64,000 bases of DNA from Paratinospora sagittata. Lineage: Eukaryota > Streptophyta > Magnoliopsida > Ranunculales > Menispermaceae. The notes below the pieces were generated by a model. It was not told where the DNA came from. It was given only the letters and a program-made list of their open reading frames with translations, and searched no databases. Below, piece by piece: positions 1 to 11,640 of this stretch. The translations under genes were made by a program, and so were the position numbers. Position 1 is the first letter of the stretch; the number at the start of each line of letters is the position of its first letter. The DNA is taken from positions 26,316,501-26,380,500 of the forward strand of contig CM069610.1 of NCBI GenBank assembly GCA_035771175.1, written 5' to 3'.

Positions 1-670
1 ATGGTAAAGAAGTGGTAGTTTTAGGTTAGGATATCCTATAATCTTACAAATTCTGATTTGATTCTATTTTTTTTTAATGGTCAATGATAAGAGAACATGT
101 ATATGAACATGACTCTAGGAGAATGTAGAGAGATATCTTAAGTCTGTGTGCTTGATTCGACTATTTACTTGGTTTTGTTGAAAATTCTCTACATGTGTAG
201 TGTGGTTGATTTTGTGGAATCATGATTTGTTTGGATTAGATTTGTGTAAGTAAAGTTATATATTAGATCTCTAGGGATCCTAGAAAAAGTTTGATTATCA
301 CTTGAGGTGAAATCCTAGTGAGGATGCCATGCGGAAAATGATTTAGGCCATGTTTGAAAAAGTTTGAGCCATATAGCCTACCTTGTTTTTTTTATATCCT
401 TAGCACCCATGTTGAGTTTATTGTCTTTTCTTTGTTACTTGTGCATTAATTCACTTGAGCCATGTATGTTAAAATCCTTATTTTTCAACCTATGCATCTT
501 ATACACTTTGATTATGTTAGAGTGTTATCTTTTTGAAAGGTAGAAAAGGGGAATGAAAAAGAATGAAAAGAAGGTAATGAAGAAAAGTATATTGGGAATT
601 TGCAAAGTTTGCTATATTTAAAAAAAAAAAAAAAAAAAAGCAGAGAAGAATGTTATGCCTATGTAATATG

Positions 671-694
671 AAAAGAAATAAGTTTGGGGGTGTA
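671..694 (+). other. Second polypurine-tract-like motif
   Basis: An A/G run ending in AGTTTGGGGG (681-690) closely resembles the true polypurine tract at 1361-1372 (AAATTTGGGGG). It lies about 690 bp upstream of that tract. It could be an internal priming site or a remnant of an older LTR boundary, but no LTR start follows it. Confidence 0.35.
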
Positions 695-988
695 GTATTC
701 TATGAAAAAAAGAAAAAGAAAATCAAACAAAAGAATGGAGATAGAGTAAAAAAGTTGAATATTTGAAGTGGGTAGATGTGTTTAAATTGGGTTTTTGGTT
801 CTAAATGTAATGTTGTGGATGTTTGTAATTGATCAAAGTGTTTAGGGTGTTTTGATCTAAAATTTTCCGATTTTTCCCTACCTTTGAACCTTGGCCATAC
901 ATTACAACCTAGGAAAGACCTATTAATTCTAAATGGCATGTGATCTACATTACTGGAGAGTGGTATGAAAGATTTGCCTATGAGATTC

Positions 989-1033
<45 letters not shown>

Positions 1034-1360
1034 ATTTGAGATCACTTACACTTTATACTTGCTTGCACTTATTTATAAATTTCATGAATGGTTTTATGAG
1101 ATTGACTATGTGATGATGCGTTTGAGAATTGAAGATGAGGCTAGGTGAAGGGTTGGGTTGAAAATCTAGACATCTCTAACACTCTTGAAATTGTCTGATG
1201 AGTTATTATCTTTCAATGTAATCTTAGAGGCCATGATGATAATATGCATGTTATATTTTGAATCAAAATTTTAATTTGTTTGAGAATAGGATGGTAGATT
1301 GATGATTGAGTTAGTTGAATTTTAGTTTTGTTTTTCCTTTGCTCGAGACGATCAAGTCCT

Positions 1361-1375
1361 AAATTTGGGGGTATT
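1361..1375 (+). other. Polypurine tract before the family-A 3' LTR
   Basis: AAATTTGGGGGTATT directly precedes TGATAATTGC, the LTR start. A G-rich purine run next to a TG start is the standard plus-strand priming site of LTR retrotransposons, and it fixes the element as plus strand. Confidence 0.65.
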
Positions 1376-2908
1376 TGATAATTGCATATTTAGATAGGTT
1401 ATAGAGCATGTTTTAGGTGTGTTTTAGGACAGTTCATGAATTAGTTTGATATGTTTATGTTAGTTTTGATGCATTTGATAGTTTAAGAATAAATTGGTTT
1501 GATCCATTTCATAATTTAGTGTGTTATTGATTTGATTTAATTTGTTTTGTAGGTGTTTAGATGTGTTAGTCATGATTTTGGATGATGAAAACATGTACAA
1601 GAAGTTGTAAAGGAGAAGCATGAAGAATGCATGTCAAAAAGGGACTGAAAATTGGTTAAGTCCACAAGAAAAACGCCCAAAATACGTTCTGAACGCCGCG
1701 GCGCTCAATTCTAGAGCTGCGACACTAGACAATAGCCAACTGCGCGATTTGTTTGTTTCGGCCATAACTTTATCAATTTAACTCTAAATTGGACGTGGTT
1801 TGTTTCTATGGGATCCTTACTTAAAATACTACAATATGCAATGGTTTTGAGGTTTATTTGGATTAGATAACAAGAAGAAAAACTTCGAGAAAAAAATATG
1901 ATGTGCGATTCAAAATATATATACTTTCTAATTTTATTGCTAACTTTCCTAGTTCGACTTGGACACTTCTTGGACGACTTCTTATGGACTTGTAGCTATA
2001 TAAAAACCATTGTTTAGGGTTTTTAGAGACATCAAGGAGAGGAGAAAAAGATTGTGGAAAGCAAGGAAGACGACTAGGGTTTGGAAGCGAGGAGAAGAGC
2101 AAGATTGAAGATATTGAAGATTCTCCTACACTTTCCCTTCCTTCTACTTTATTTTTTTGGTTTTAGATTTATGTTCATCATGCTATTTCATGCTTTGATA
2201 TCTCTAGTTATGAACTAAATCCTCTTTCTAGAGGTGTAGATTGCTCCAAACTTGATACTATGCTGTAGGTTTTATTGTTTGAGTATTGTTAATAAAGTTT
2301 TCTAGTTTATTTATATTTCTCATTGCTTAATGCTTGCAATCTCTTGATCACGGATTGAATGATTCTAGACTTGGGGGGTGGCACTCGAGAGAGGATTCCT
2401 TGGGTTGGAACAAGGGAAATATAACCTAAGATTATCATAGAATCGAGAGATTTATGATATCTTTTGAAGTTGTAGGAAGAATCACAAAACCTAATGAGTT
2501 GCTAGGGTTTTGGTTTTTATTGAGAGATCGAAATCAAGCGTTGGTGATATGTTCTAATTCGGCACTCGAGAGAGGGAATTAGAGACTTTAGGATTCTTGA
2601 CTTGTAAATAAAAGAACTGATTTAATAATCTATATATATATATATATATATGCATAGTTGAGAGTGAGGTGATATCGAACCTCTAGATTATTCTATCTTT
2701 GATTCTCTATCTATTTTTATTGCATGCTTAGTTTACTTTCTAGTTATTTAATTGTTTAATTATTTCACTTAATCACTCAAATCTGAATAAAGTTGAAGTT
2801 AGTAAACGTGGTATTTAGTGTGAGTATCAATCCTAGAGGACGACAATCCAATATCTCATCGGTATATATTATAACTTGACACCGTATGCTTGCAGTTTGC
2901 ACGTAACA
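1376..2908 (+). repeat. Family-A 3' LTR (copy A)
   Basis: The 1.53-kb LTR begins TGATAATTGC and ends GTAACA. It aligns by eye along its length with 37019-38453 (+), with 39842-40132 plus 46084-47216 (-), and with 62673-63960 (-). Shared blocks include AGGTGTTTAGATGTGTT, a GC-rich GCCGCGGCGC motif (near 1695), a TATA box (1996-2005), and two CACTCGAGAGAGG segments. Near the 3' end all copies carry a GACACCGTATGCTTGC-type block. A (TA)n tract sits at 2630-2651, the same relative place where copy C was later invaded by W. Confidence 0.75.
1996..2005 (+). promoter_or_regulatory. TATA box of LTR copy A
   Basis: CTATATAAAA lies about 620 bp into the LTR and is followed by a conserved GTTTAGGGTTTTTAGAG stretch. 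The related copies have TATA-like sequences in the same place (about 37567 on +, about 46750 on -). It is the likely U3 core promoter. Confidence 0.5.
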
Positions 2909-3853
2909 ATAGCCCATAATTTTCATCCTATAAATAGGGGGGAGATTTTCAAATTCTTTCAAAACTAATTTTTTTTCAAAATCTCTCTTTTTGTATTTTC
3001 TATCTTTCGGGGAAAAACTTAAGGAGACGTTGTTGTAGCATTGACTTCAAGGTGGAGAGGATCTTATTGTTTATGCATTCTAGTCTTTTTTCATTAATTT
3101 TTATATTCATACTGAAGTTATGCACACGTCTTTACTTTTATAAGTGAAATGTTATTTTGGTAGGAAGTTGGCCCTTGCTAGATTGCTAAATGCAACTTAT
3201 TTGGGTTGGAAGCTGGCCCTTGTTGGAATGCTAAATGCAATTTACTTAGGTTGGGAGCTAGCCCATGCTGGATTGCTAAATGCAACTTATCATTTTAGAT
3301 TTCTTAAAATGTTCCATTCAATTGCTAACAAAGTTTCTATGTGCATATGTGTGCAAATGTTGTTGTTATATAGTTTATATTTCAGTTATTGAATATCAAC
3401 TTTAATGTTTTGCCTAAAGTATGGAAACTCGCTAGTGGACCCACTGGGCATAAACTCACCCTTTCAATCTTATCTCCAGGAAATTAATTTCAAGGGTAAG
3501 GAGTAGGAGAGAAAAGAAGAAGGGAAAAGAAAAAGAAGGAAGAAGGATCTAGTCATCAAATAATGTAAATTTGTAGATAAACTAGTAATAAGCCGATCAT
3601 ACTAACCTTAGCTTATATATAAAAGTTGTAATGTTTCAGCACTTGTGTGTGTTAGTTAATTCTAACTATGTACAAAATATGGTGCAGTGAAGAAAAAGCC
3701 AACTAAGCTTGTAATATAGAAAATAAGTCATGGAATAAAGTAAAGTTTGGGAATACAAAAGTTGTAACCTTGAAATTTTTCTTATTGTTAGTTTACCATC
3801 AAATCACCTATTAAGGGATATGCAAAAAAGAGAGGATATTTTGGGGCGTGACA
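2909..3853 (+). repeat. Chromoviral LTR remnant U (3' part)
   Basis: The segment between the family-A LTR and 3853 ends with GGGGCGTGACA, a common end for plant Ty3/Gypsy LTRs. It has a TATA box CTATAAATAG (2928-2937). At 3441-3480 it has the block CCACTGGGCA, then ACTCACCC, then CCAGG, which recurs in four other LTR families of this window. Its 5' part is off the left edge or was displaced by the family-A element. It contains three 45-bp repeats. No primer-binding site follows, so it looks like a solo or truncated LTR. Confidence 0.5.
3163..3297 (+). repeat. 45-bp tandem repeat, three units
   Basis: Units start at 3163, 3208 and 3253. Each contains a version of GGAAGCTGGCCCTTG followed by GCTAAATGCAACTTA. 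Because 45 is divisible by three the array stays open (3144-3392) and would encode a 15-residue repeat of the type GWKLALVGMLNATYL. No homologous protein is recognised, so coding is unlikely. Confidence 0.75.
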
Positions 3854-4153
3854 AATAGAATTTTGGAAAAGTTCTCAAAAAAAAAAATCAAAAAATTTTA
3901 AAATATATATATATATATTTTTTGGGTGAAGAGGATACGTGCCCCTTAAAAAGGTCACTTGGCCTTGGGCGCCCCATTATAAATGGAGAAGGGGAGCCTT
4001 CATTCCCCACATCCCTCCCCTCCCTTCCTTTTCTACTACACCCTAGGTACATTTTCTATCATTTTTCCCTAGTTTTAAAGAAAAATTTGTTTTTCTAGAT
4101 TATTTCCTTTAAAAACAAAAAGCCCTTAATTTCAAAAACAAAAAGAGAAGAAA
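3854..4153 (+). other. Non-coding leader before ORF H
   Basis: A (TA)n tract (about 3903-3918), a TATA-like TATAAATGG (near 3979) and a C/T-rich run (3995-4030) precede ORF H. This could be the promoter and leader of the element that encodes H. No LTR edge or primer-binding site is visible. Confidence 0.3.
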
Positions 4154-4512
4154 ATGGAACAAGGACCTTCCCAGCGTAAGAAGTGCAAGGTGTAAGAGGG
4201 GGATAGATTCTCTACCTGCTAGATAAACACCAGGAGACTCGTGAACCTTCCGGCAGAATACCATCCCTAGGTTCACGACAAGTTGAGCACTCTGAAATGG
4301 ATTCGAGTCTTACTGGAAGGTTATGTTTTCCAATCTCCTGTTAGACAATTTTATTCAAATATGCATGTTCAAAATTTTGCTCCTTTAAGTGAGGCCCTCA
4401 CTGTCACTACTGAAGTAAACAATGTAAAGATCACCCTCTCCGCGAGTACCCTTTCTAATATCCTAAAAATACCAATGGAGGGACCTCTGTGTGACGTTTA
4501 TTCCGACCAGGT
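4154..4512 (+). pseudogene. ORF H, part 1: plant-transposon-type protein, N-terminal part
   Basis: The frame open at 4283-4512 contains FYSNMHVQNFAPL and then VKITLSASTLSNILKIP. This resembles the N-terminal half of proteins annotated as putative plant transposon protein, which are common in plant repeats and have no known biochemical role. An upstream ATG (4154) runs only to a stop at 4193, so the start is broken. The frame is cut at 4513 by the end of an inverted chromoviral LTR. The continuation appears at 15948, 18104 and 20584. It is an old element gene and not a host gene. Confidence 0.5.
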
Positions 4513-4940
4513 TGTCACGACGCCCCTGACGTAGTCTGACGTCATGACGACACAGTGTATTATACACTGTACATACCCATATACAATATACAATACACTG
4601 TCAGCCTCAACGGACATTCACAAAAATTTCCAATATACCACAAATCAAATCAAATCAAATATCACATTCATTCCATTCATTCTACAAATTACATTCTCAC
4701 CTGATAAATATCTATGATCATCTCATTCCATCATCCCAAACATTATATAATATTACCACACAACCCATCTAGGTGATAGTATATCTATAGTATGTGATAG
4801 TTATACATATCAAAATAACAAACATATAACCTATTTCCTCCAAGCATACATACACATACCAGACGAAGGCTCACGTGATTATCACTCACGGATTTGTCCT
4901 TTTCCCTTCGACTCAATACCTGAAATATTGGAGGAAATGG
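4513..4940 (-). repeat. Chromovirus N: inverted LTR fragment (last 430 bp)
   Basis: From TGTCACGACG this segment matches 11292 onward (minus LTR) base for base over long stretches, and is the reverse of the end of the plus LTR (to 7415). It covers only the 3' part of the LTR and stops abruptly at GGAAATGG. Its outer end is exactly the LTR terminus, which suggests a true insertion edge inside ORF H. Confidence 0.75.
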
Positions 4941-5425
4941 AGTGATATCTAAAGGAATGATGGAAGCATGTTCACGGCCTTGAATCCAAGAAAAAGGTAT
5001 CCCATCTATGGCAGAAAAGAAATATAGCATGTAGGTCCCTAGAATTAGATTGATTATCACACAAAACAACAAAGAAATGAAGGAATGAGCTGTGATTCGA
5101 AAAAGGGGGAAGAAAGACAATTAAAAAAAAGGGCTGAATCATGATCTAAGCCTAAATAAACTATAGCAATTATTGAGGCACTATTTAATTCTTGGTGGGA
5201 TAAGGAATTTATGAGAATCTTTTTTAGCGTTACATGAAAGGGGATGTTTGTTGATGTGTGCACTTCCTCTGTCGGTAGGTATCTATCTTTCTATCTAAAG
5301 GAATGATGGAAGCATGTTCACGGCCTTGGAATCCAAGAAAAAGGTATCCCATCTATGGCAGAAAAGAAATATAGCATGGAGGTCCCTAGAATTAGATTGA
5401 TTATCACACAAAACAACAAAGAAAT
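4941..5425. repeat. Spacer with 133-bp direct repeats between inverted LTR pieces
   Basis: Two nearly identical copies (4946-5078 and 5292-5425) start TATCTAAAGGAATGATGG and end ACAACAAAGAAAT. They flank about 210 bp of unrelated sequence. Neither copy matches the N LTR. The block sits exactly between the minus LTR fragment and the plus LTR. Its origin is unknown; organelle DNA or another element are possible. Confidence 0.7.
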
Positions 5426-7415
5426 AAAAATACACGTATAAGTACCTTTAAAGTCATGTGTACATGTGTCAAATGAACTTGAAAATGTCAAAAGTCAGTT
5501 CGGAATGTGATTTTAAATAGACCTTGATTTACGACACGTGTATGTCTCATGTGGATTGAGTGTATAGAAGAAGAAGATGAGGAATGAAGTAAGAAAAAAA
5601 TAAAATAAAAATATATTACTGTTCATTTGCGGGTACTGTTCACCAAACAATACTGTGAACAGTACTCATATGGAAAGATAAAAAAATTAAACGAACGAAA
5701 GAAGTCGCTGGAACGAAAAGGAAAGAAAGAAGCAGAGAGAAAGAGAGCCGAGAAGAAAGGAAGAGAAAAAGAAGGGAGAACGAGCGATTCGCGCGAAATC
5801 GGGACTCGTGGTAAGTGATTTTCACTCTATTTCTTCGTGAAATTAATATCTAAGGTAGATGTAACGATTCTAGCGAAGTAATTGTTGTTGTGGGAGCCGT
5901 TTTACGGCATTTTCAAAAATTGGAGTTTTGACCCAATGTGAATGAAAATCCGCTAAGAAGGTTGGAAAACACTCCCTGGACTGTCGGGACCCCGAATATG
6001 TGGTTAGATTGAATTTATGTGTTCATTCGGAATTCTTATAGCCGTTTAAAGTTTGTTGGAATTTAGAGTTTCGATTGGAGACCATTTGAATCATTTAAAA
6101 CCCGATGAAACTCTAGTTTAAGGCAATAGAATGGTAGAATGAACTGTTGCGAGTCCATCGATGCTAATTTCATGATTTTTGGGAACCGTTTGACAATTTT
6201 AGCAATAATTTACATGTTTCCAATGAATAGTGATGACGTGAACAATACCATAAATAGTATTGTGATCATACACAGTGAATAAAATGGAATTAGAATCTAA
6301 TAAAACTCTGGTTTGAGATCATAGAATCGTAGAGAACTGAATTCCGGACGTTTCGATGTTAAGAACATGATATTTGGATATGCTTTGATATTTTTAGTAG
6401 CTAAAGATATGATAAATGGTGATTCTCATGATAATCTATGGTTAATTTCAGTGTTTAAATTGAGAGCATAAGTGCATGGATAAATGCTCTTGAGGAAGCA
6501 ATTATGATGGACGTTTATTGTTGCTCGATTTTAGAGGATATATTGGCTTAGAAACCTCGTGTAACCACTGTGAGTATAGTTTTCTTGATTTGGTTCTTGT
6601 ATGGCATTGTACACATATAAACTGTTTTGATTGTATAGTGATCATGCAAACTGATTTTAGAAATTGGAGCTTATAATAATGTCATTTCGTTAGGAATTAG
6701 ACCCGGATGAGGTTTTGCGAGTCCTCATTGTCAGTAGGCCTATCCTAACAAGGGTTGCGATCCTTGAAATGACTATGAATTGGGTAATGTGAGAGGCTGT
6801 GGCTATCTTGTACGACCATACAAGGGTTAGACCCGCTCTCTTGCCTTGAAGGAGGGAGATGGTAAAAGTTTTATGAATGACCATAAACTATATATTGTGT
6901 GCACGTATAGTATTTTGATGAATGGTGCATATGTGCTTTTGAAGTGTTTTAATTTAAACGATTTGATATGCCATGTTTCCTAAAATGCATGCGATTGTCA
7001 TGTCAAGAACTATATTCACTGAGCTGTTGTTTGCTCACCCCATTTTCCTCACCATTTCAGGTACAAAAGCAAAAGGAAAAGGAAAACTTTAAGCGTAATC
7101 AGCACGTGACTAGAACGTAGCATTGCTGATGTACGTATGTTTGAGAATAAGTGGTTACATGTTTATATATTTTGATATATATATATAATTATCACACATC
7201 TTATATATGTATTACCATCTAGAGGGGTTATTTTGGGAAAATAAGATATCAATAGTTATTTTGGATTGGTAATATATTTGGCAATGATGGTATTTTGGAA
7301 TGATTGTGAATGTCCGTTGAGGCTGACAGTGTATTATTTACTATATACGGGTAAGTACAGTGTATAGTATACTGTGCCGGTCATGATGTCAGCCTATGTC
7401 AGGGGTGTCGTGACA
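5426..7415 (+). repeat. Chromovirus N: LTR, plus orientation (5' tip missing)
   Basis: This 1.99-kb LTR ends GGGGTGTCGTGACA and is followed by a tRNA-Met primer-binding site. Comparison with the complete copy at 11292-13500 shows that the first 60 bp or so are missing. It contains the conserved chromoviral block at 7015-7062 (TCACTGAGC, GCTCACCCC, TTTCAGGTAC). The short open frames here (for example 5627-5818) are purine-rich low-complexity sequence and do not resemble genes. Confidence 0.8.
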
Positions 7416-7419
7416 ATAT

Positions 7420-7431
7420 TGGTATCAGAGC
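7420..7431 (+). other. Primer-binding site of N (initiator tRNA-Met)
   Basis: TGGTATCAGAGC lies four bases after the LTR end and is complementary to the 3' end of plant initiator methionine tRNA, the usual primer of Ty3/Gypsy elements. Confidence 0.85.
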
Positions 7432-9468
7432 ATTAGGTTTAAAATCCTTAAAAAGATAAAAGCTTTATGATATTATGATTGTTTGTATGGGTATACATAT
7501 GGGTAGTCCTATTATGTTGAGCCTAATCCAATATGTTATCTTGACTGAGAATCGCCTGCGTTGGTGAATTTCAGATTTGGAAAAGACCAGTCAAGATTAA
7601 TAATGGAAATTGCTGATCAAGAAAGGATCAGAAGGCTAAAAGAAAAAGAACTGGACGTAATCCAGTGATAATAAATACAAACATGAATTAAATAGACTGG
7701 TATAGTCTATTGGAATGATCACTATGGATACTCTGCGAATGATAAAGATCTAGAATAAATTTTGGGATCCTATACGGCAGGTTTGATAATTGTTGGGGTA
7801 TCAATATATGCACAGGTTGTTAGGCAGACTATACATTTCGGGTCAGCCAAAGCTGCAGTGAAATTGTTAACCCAAACAATATTAGTGATATAGTTTGTAC
7901 TGCCATTTGAAGCCGAGTCATCAACACCAGTTCTAGGTAAAAGGAGAACTAAGTAATGTAAGGAAATGTTGGGGCAATAATATGAAATTCAAGATAAGTG
8001 AAACATTGAGTAAGGTTGAGATTTTGGCAGTATTCGTGACTCTAATTTTGTTAGTACCTGACCCAATAATAATGGGAAAAAGGGAAGTGATGTTAACGAA
8101 TTATGAAAACCAGAAGTGGTTTCCATTACGTGAGCAGGAGTCACAGACTGAGTAAATTGTATCTCAATCTATAATTGTCTATTATCAATACGAAAAAAAA
8201 AAAACTGAATATGAAGTTTTTGGAATTAGATGCTTTGTTGGGTATGATTGGCTGGCTACCTCTCATGCCAGGTGGAGTGTCTCTCCGAAAAGAAGTAATA
8301 TGCTGCATAAGTGGAAAATTCTCATTTTGAATCTCGAGGCATATATACCCTCAAAATCTTCTATCTCAGATAAGATGGTTGTTGACGAGGAAATGGAGAA
8401 TATGACTAGTACAAAGCCATTAGAGTAATGTAATAAGGCATGCAATTGATTAAAACTCTTGTGGTGAGCTGGTATATTGGAGTATTATCTGATGAATTAT
8501 TAAAATTGCTACCTGGACAGGAGATTGATAGCATATAAAACTGATGCCAAGCAACTGAGAAATTGTGAGAATTTAAGATGTAGGTAAATGTGTTAATGAG
8601 CAAAAGATTTATTATCCTTGATATGCCACCTTGGAGAGCATTTGTGATAAGATGGAAAGAAGGTATAGTGAAATATGTTTAAGTATGAATTACTGTTAAC
8701 TGAGCAGGGTAACAATAAATAATGAATATCCTTTACCATGGATAGATGGTCGAATTCGATTGACTAAATTGAGCCAAATTTTCTTTAAGATCATTTTGAG
8801 ATCTAGGCACCATCAGTTAAGAATTCGAGAAAAGGATGTAATGCAGACTATTTTAAGACAAGATATGGATATTATGAAATTGAGGTAACCTTGATTAATG
8901 TGTCAATCATGTTTAGAGGATTGATGTAGTGGGTATATGAACCATATCTTGATTATTACATAGTCTTCGATGATGATATATGAAATTGTCCCAAGAAAAT
9001 GAGAGGAGCATGAATAGCACCTCGGAAGTATCTTGTAGTCACTGAGAGAGCACCGCTTGAGTGCCAAGCTTGGTGAATATGAGTTTTGAATATAATTAAG
9101 ATGAGAAGTTTTGGATCACATGACCAGTTTAAATAGTATCGTTAAGGATGCTGCGAAGGTCAAAGTGATCATAGTACTTTGACAACTGATGTCAATGATG
9201 GAAATTAGAAGTTCTCTGGTAGTAGTTGTATGTTATAGAAAGTGCGTGGAAAGATCCTTGAAGCTATCTGTTCCACTCACGAAACTACACCAGATGAATG
9301 TTATATAATGTGTGGACCGTTGTGCATGGGGAAACTCTCACAGTATTAAATGTTGTTACTAGTTTCAGAACCTGGAAGTAATTGTGATTGATGAATATCA
9401 CGTCCAAATCTAGGTTGTGCATTGATACAAAAGGATAGGTTAATTACTTGTGTATCCACATATTCGTT
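7432..9468 (+). pseudogene. Chromovirus N, 5' internal half, plus: protease and RT remnants
   Basis: No gag is legible. At 8240-8290 the frame GYDWLATSHARWSVSPKR matches the end of the Ty3/Gypsy protease region. From about 8740 a frame-shifted RT is visible: a PWIDG-like start, then RSRHHQLRIREKDV (cf. [14 protein letters not shown]), and near 9030-9105 LREHRLSAKLGEYEF. The metal-binding YVDD-type motif is not readable. The copy stops at about 9465 within the RNase H region, where the sequence turns round into a minus-strand copy. Many stops make it non-functional. Confidence 0.65.
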
Positions 9469-11270
9469 CAAATCATTACTTCTGACTCTTAAAAATCTGA
9501 AGATAATGTGACCTTTTTATTATAGAGGCAAGGCTCTCATCATTTCAAAAGAACTAGCAACAAAGTTCTATTCACTCTCATGATAGTTATTCTCGTGCAC
9601 TACCAAATATCTAGAGAAACAAGTAAGTAATTTATCCTTTTGTATTAATGCACTATCCAGATCTGGACGTGATATTCATCAATCACAATTACTTCCAGGT
9701 TCTGAAACTAATAACAACATTTAATACTGTGAGAGCTTTCCCATACACAACGGTCTACACAGTATATAACATTCGTCTGGTTTCGTTTCGTGAGTGGAAC
9801 AAATAGCTTCAAGGATCTTTCCACGCACTTTCTATAATATACAACTAATACCAGAAAACGTCTGATTTCCATCATTTAAATCATTTTTAACAGTTATATG
9901 ATCACTTTGACCTGCCTAGCAACAATAAACGTGATTGACACATTGATCAAAATAGTTTGCATTACATCCTTTTCTCGAATTCTTAACTGATGGTGCCTAG
10001 ATCTCAAAATGCTTTTAAAGAAAATTTGGCTCCATTTAGTTAATCGAATTCGACCATCTATCCATGGTAAAGGATATTCATTCGTTGTTGTTACCTTGCT
10101 CAGTTAACAATAATTCATACTTAAACATATTTCACTATACTTTCTTTCCATCTTATCACAAATGCTCTTCAAGGTGGCATATCCAGGATAATAAATCTTT
10201 TGCTCATTAACACCTTTACCTACACCTTAAATTAATTCTCACAATTCCTCAGGTGCTCTTTATATGAAGGAATGAAGAGACATATTATACTGGCATCAGT
10301 TTTATATGCTATCAATCTCCTGTCCAGGTGGCAATTTTAATAATTCATCAGAGAATACTCCAATATACCAGTTCACCACAGGAAGTGTAATCAACTGCAT
10401 GCCTTATTACATTACTTTAAATGGCTTTGTACTAGCCATATTCTCCATTTCGTTGTCAATAACTATCTTGTCTTAGATAAAAGATTTTGAGGGTATAAAT
10501 TTCTCGAGATTCAAAATGAGAATTTTTTTTCACTTATTCAGAATATTACTTTTTTTTTCTTTTTAAGATTGGTAATAGACAATCATAGGTCGAGATACAA
10601 TTTACTCAATCTGTGACTCCTGCTCAGGCAATGGAAACCACTTCTGATTTTCGTACTTCGTGAACATTACTTCCCTTTTTCCCATTATTATTGAGTTAGG
10701 TACTAAAAAAATTAGAGTCACTAATACTGCCAAAATCTCAACCTTACTCAATGTTTCGCTTATCTGGAATTTCATATTATTGCTCCAACATTTCCTTACA
10801 TTACTTATTTCTCCTTTTACCTAACACTAGTGTTGATAACTCTGCTTCTAACGGCAGTGAAAGCTATCTTACTAATGCTGGTGTTAACAATGTCACCACA
10901 ACTTTGGCTAACCCGAAATTTATAGGCTGCCTCACAACTTACGCATATAGTTATAACCCAACAATTATCAAACCTGCCGTATAGGATACTGACCTTTATT
11001 CTAGACCTTTATCATTCTCAGAGACTTAATTATTCTTTCAGCCTTTTGATCCTTTCGTGATCAGCAATTTCCATTGTTAATCTTGACTGGTCTTTTCCAA
11101 ATCTGAAATTCACAGACACTAGTGATTCTCAGTCAAGATAACATATTGGATTACCCATATGTATACCCATACAAACAATCATAATATCATAATAGGACTA
11201 CCCATATGTATACCCATACAAACAATCATAATATCATAAAGCTTTTAATCTTTTAGGCTTTTAATCCTAA
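9469..11270 (-). pseudogene. Chromovirus N, 5' internal half, minus copy
   Basis: Read on the minus strand from 11270 down, this repeats the content of 7432-9460: short leader, protease end, RT and the start of RNase H. Reverse-complement identity is high; for example GATATTCATCAATCACAATT at 9671 pairs with the plus arm near 9390. About 150 bp (9469-9620) form an unpaired loop and carry RNase H remnants of the AHENNYH type. Coding capacity is lost. Confidence 0.65.
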
Positions 11271-11287
11271 ACTTGTCTCTGATACCA
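11271..11287 (-). other. Primer-binding site of N, minus copy
   Basis: On the minus strand TGGTATCAGAGACAAGT follows the LTR end at 11292 with a four-base gap. The first eleven bases match the initiator-tRNA complement. Confidence 0.8.
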
Positions 11288-11291
11288 ATAT

Positions 11292-11599
11292 TGTCACGAC
11301 GCCCCTGACGTAGGCTGACGTCATGACCGACACAATGTATTATATACTGTACATACCCATATACAATATACAATACACTGTCAGCCTCAACGAACATTCA
11401 CAATAATGCCCACAATTTCCAAATTTTTGACTACACCTCCCCATAAAATGGACGTTTCACTTTTGTTTTTCCTGAGATATCACAAATCAAATCCAATATA
11501 GATATCTATAATCATTCCATTCATTCACACATCAAATTTTCATTTCATCATCCAATATATTAAGCTATATATATGCCCACACATCCCATCTAGATGATA

Positions 11600-11640
<41 letters not shown>

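Larger units (their letters stand above)
1..1375 (+). mobile_element. 3' internal region of a family-A LTR element (non-coding)
   Basis: This stretch runs into a polypurine tract and then an LTR, so it is the end of the internal region of an element whose rest lies left of the window. I find no credible coding sequence; the short open frames do not resemble gag, pol or env. It holds a purine-rich segment (about 535-720), a poly-A run near 620 and a (TA)n tract at about 988-1031. Long non-coding 3' regions are known in Tat/Athila-type Gypsy elements and in LARD-type non-autonomous elements. Which of these it is cannot be settled without the missing part. Confidence 0.6.

Noticed and set aside
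700..990. Minus-strand open frame of 96 codons in the family-A internal region
   Set aside because: It is composed of low-complexity K/F-rich sequence from purine and pyrimidine runs, with no conserved motif.
5627..5825. Overlapping open frames on both strands, Lys/Arg/Glu-rich
   Set aside because: They arise from a purine-rich tract of the N LTR. The inverted copy at 13057-13245 does not conserve the frame.
8263..8603. Minus-strand frames inside the N internal region
   Set aside because: They are antisense to protease/RT remnants and do not match any family.
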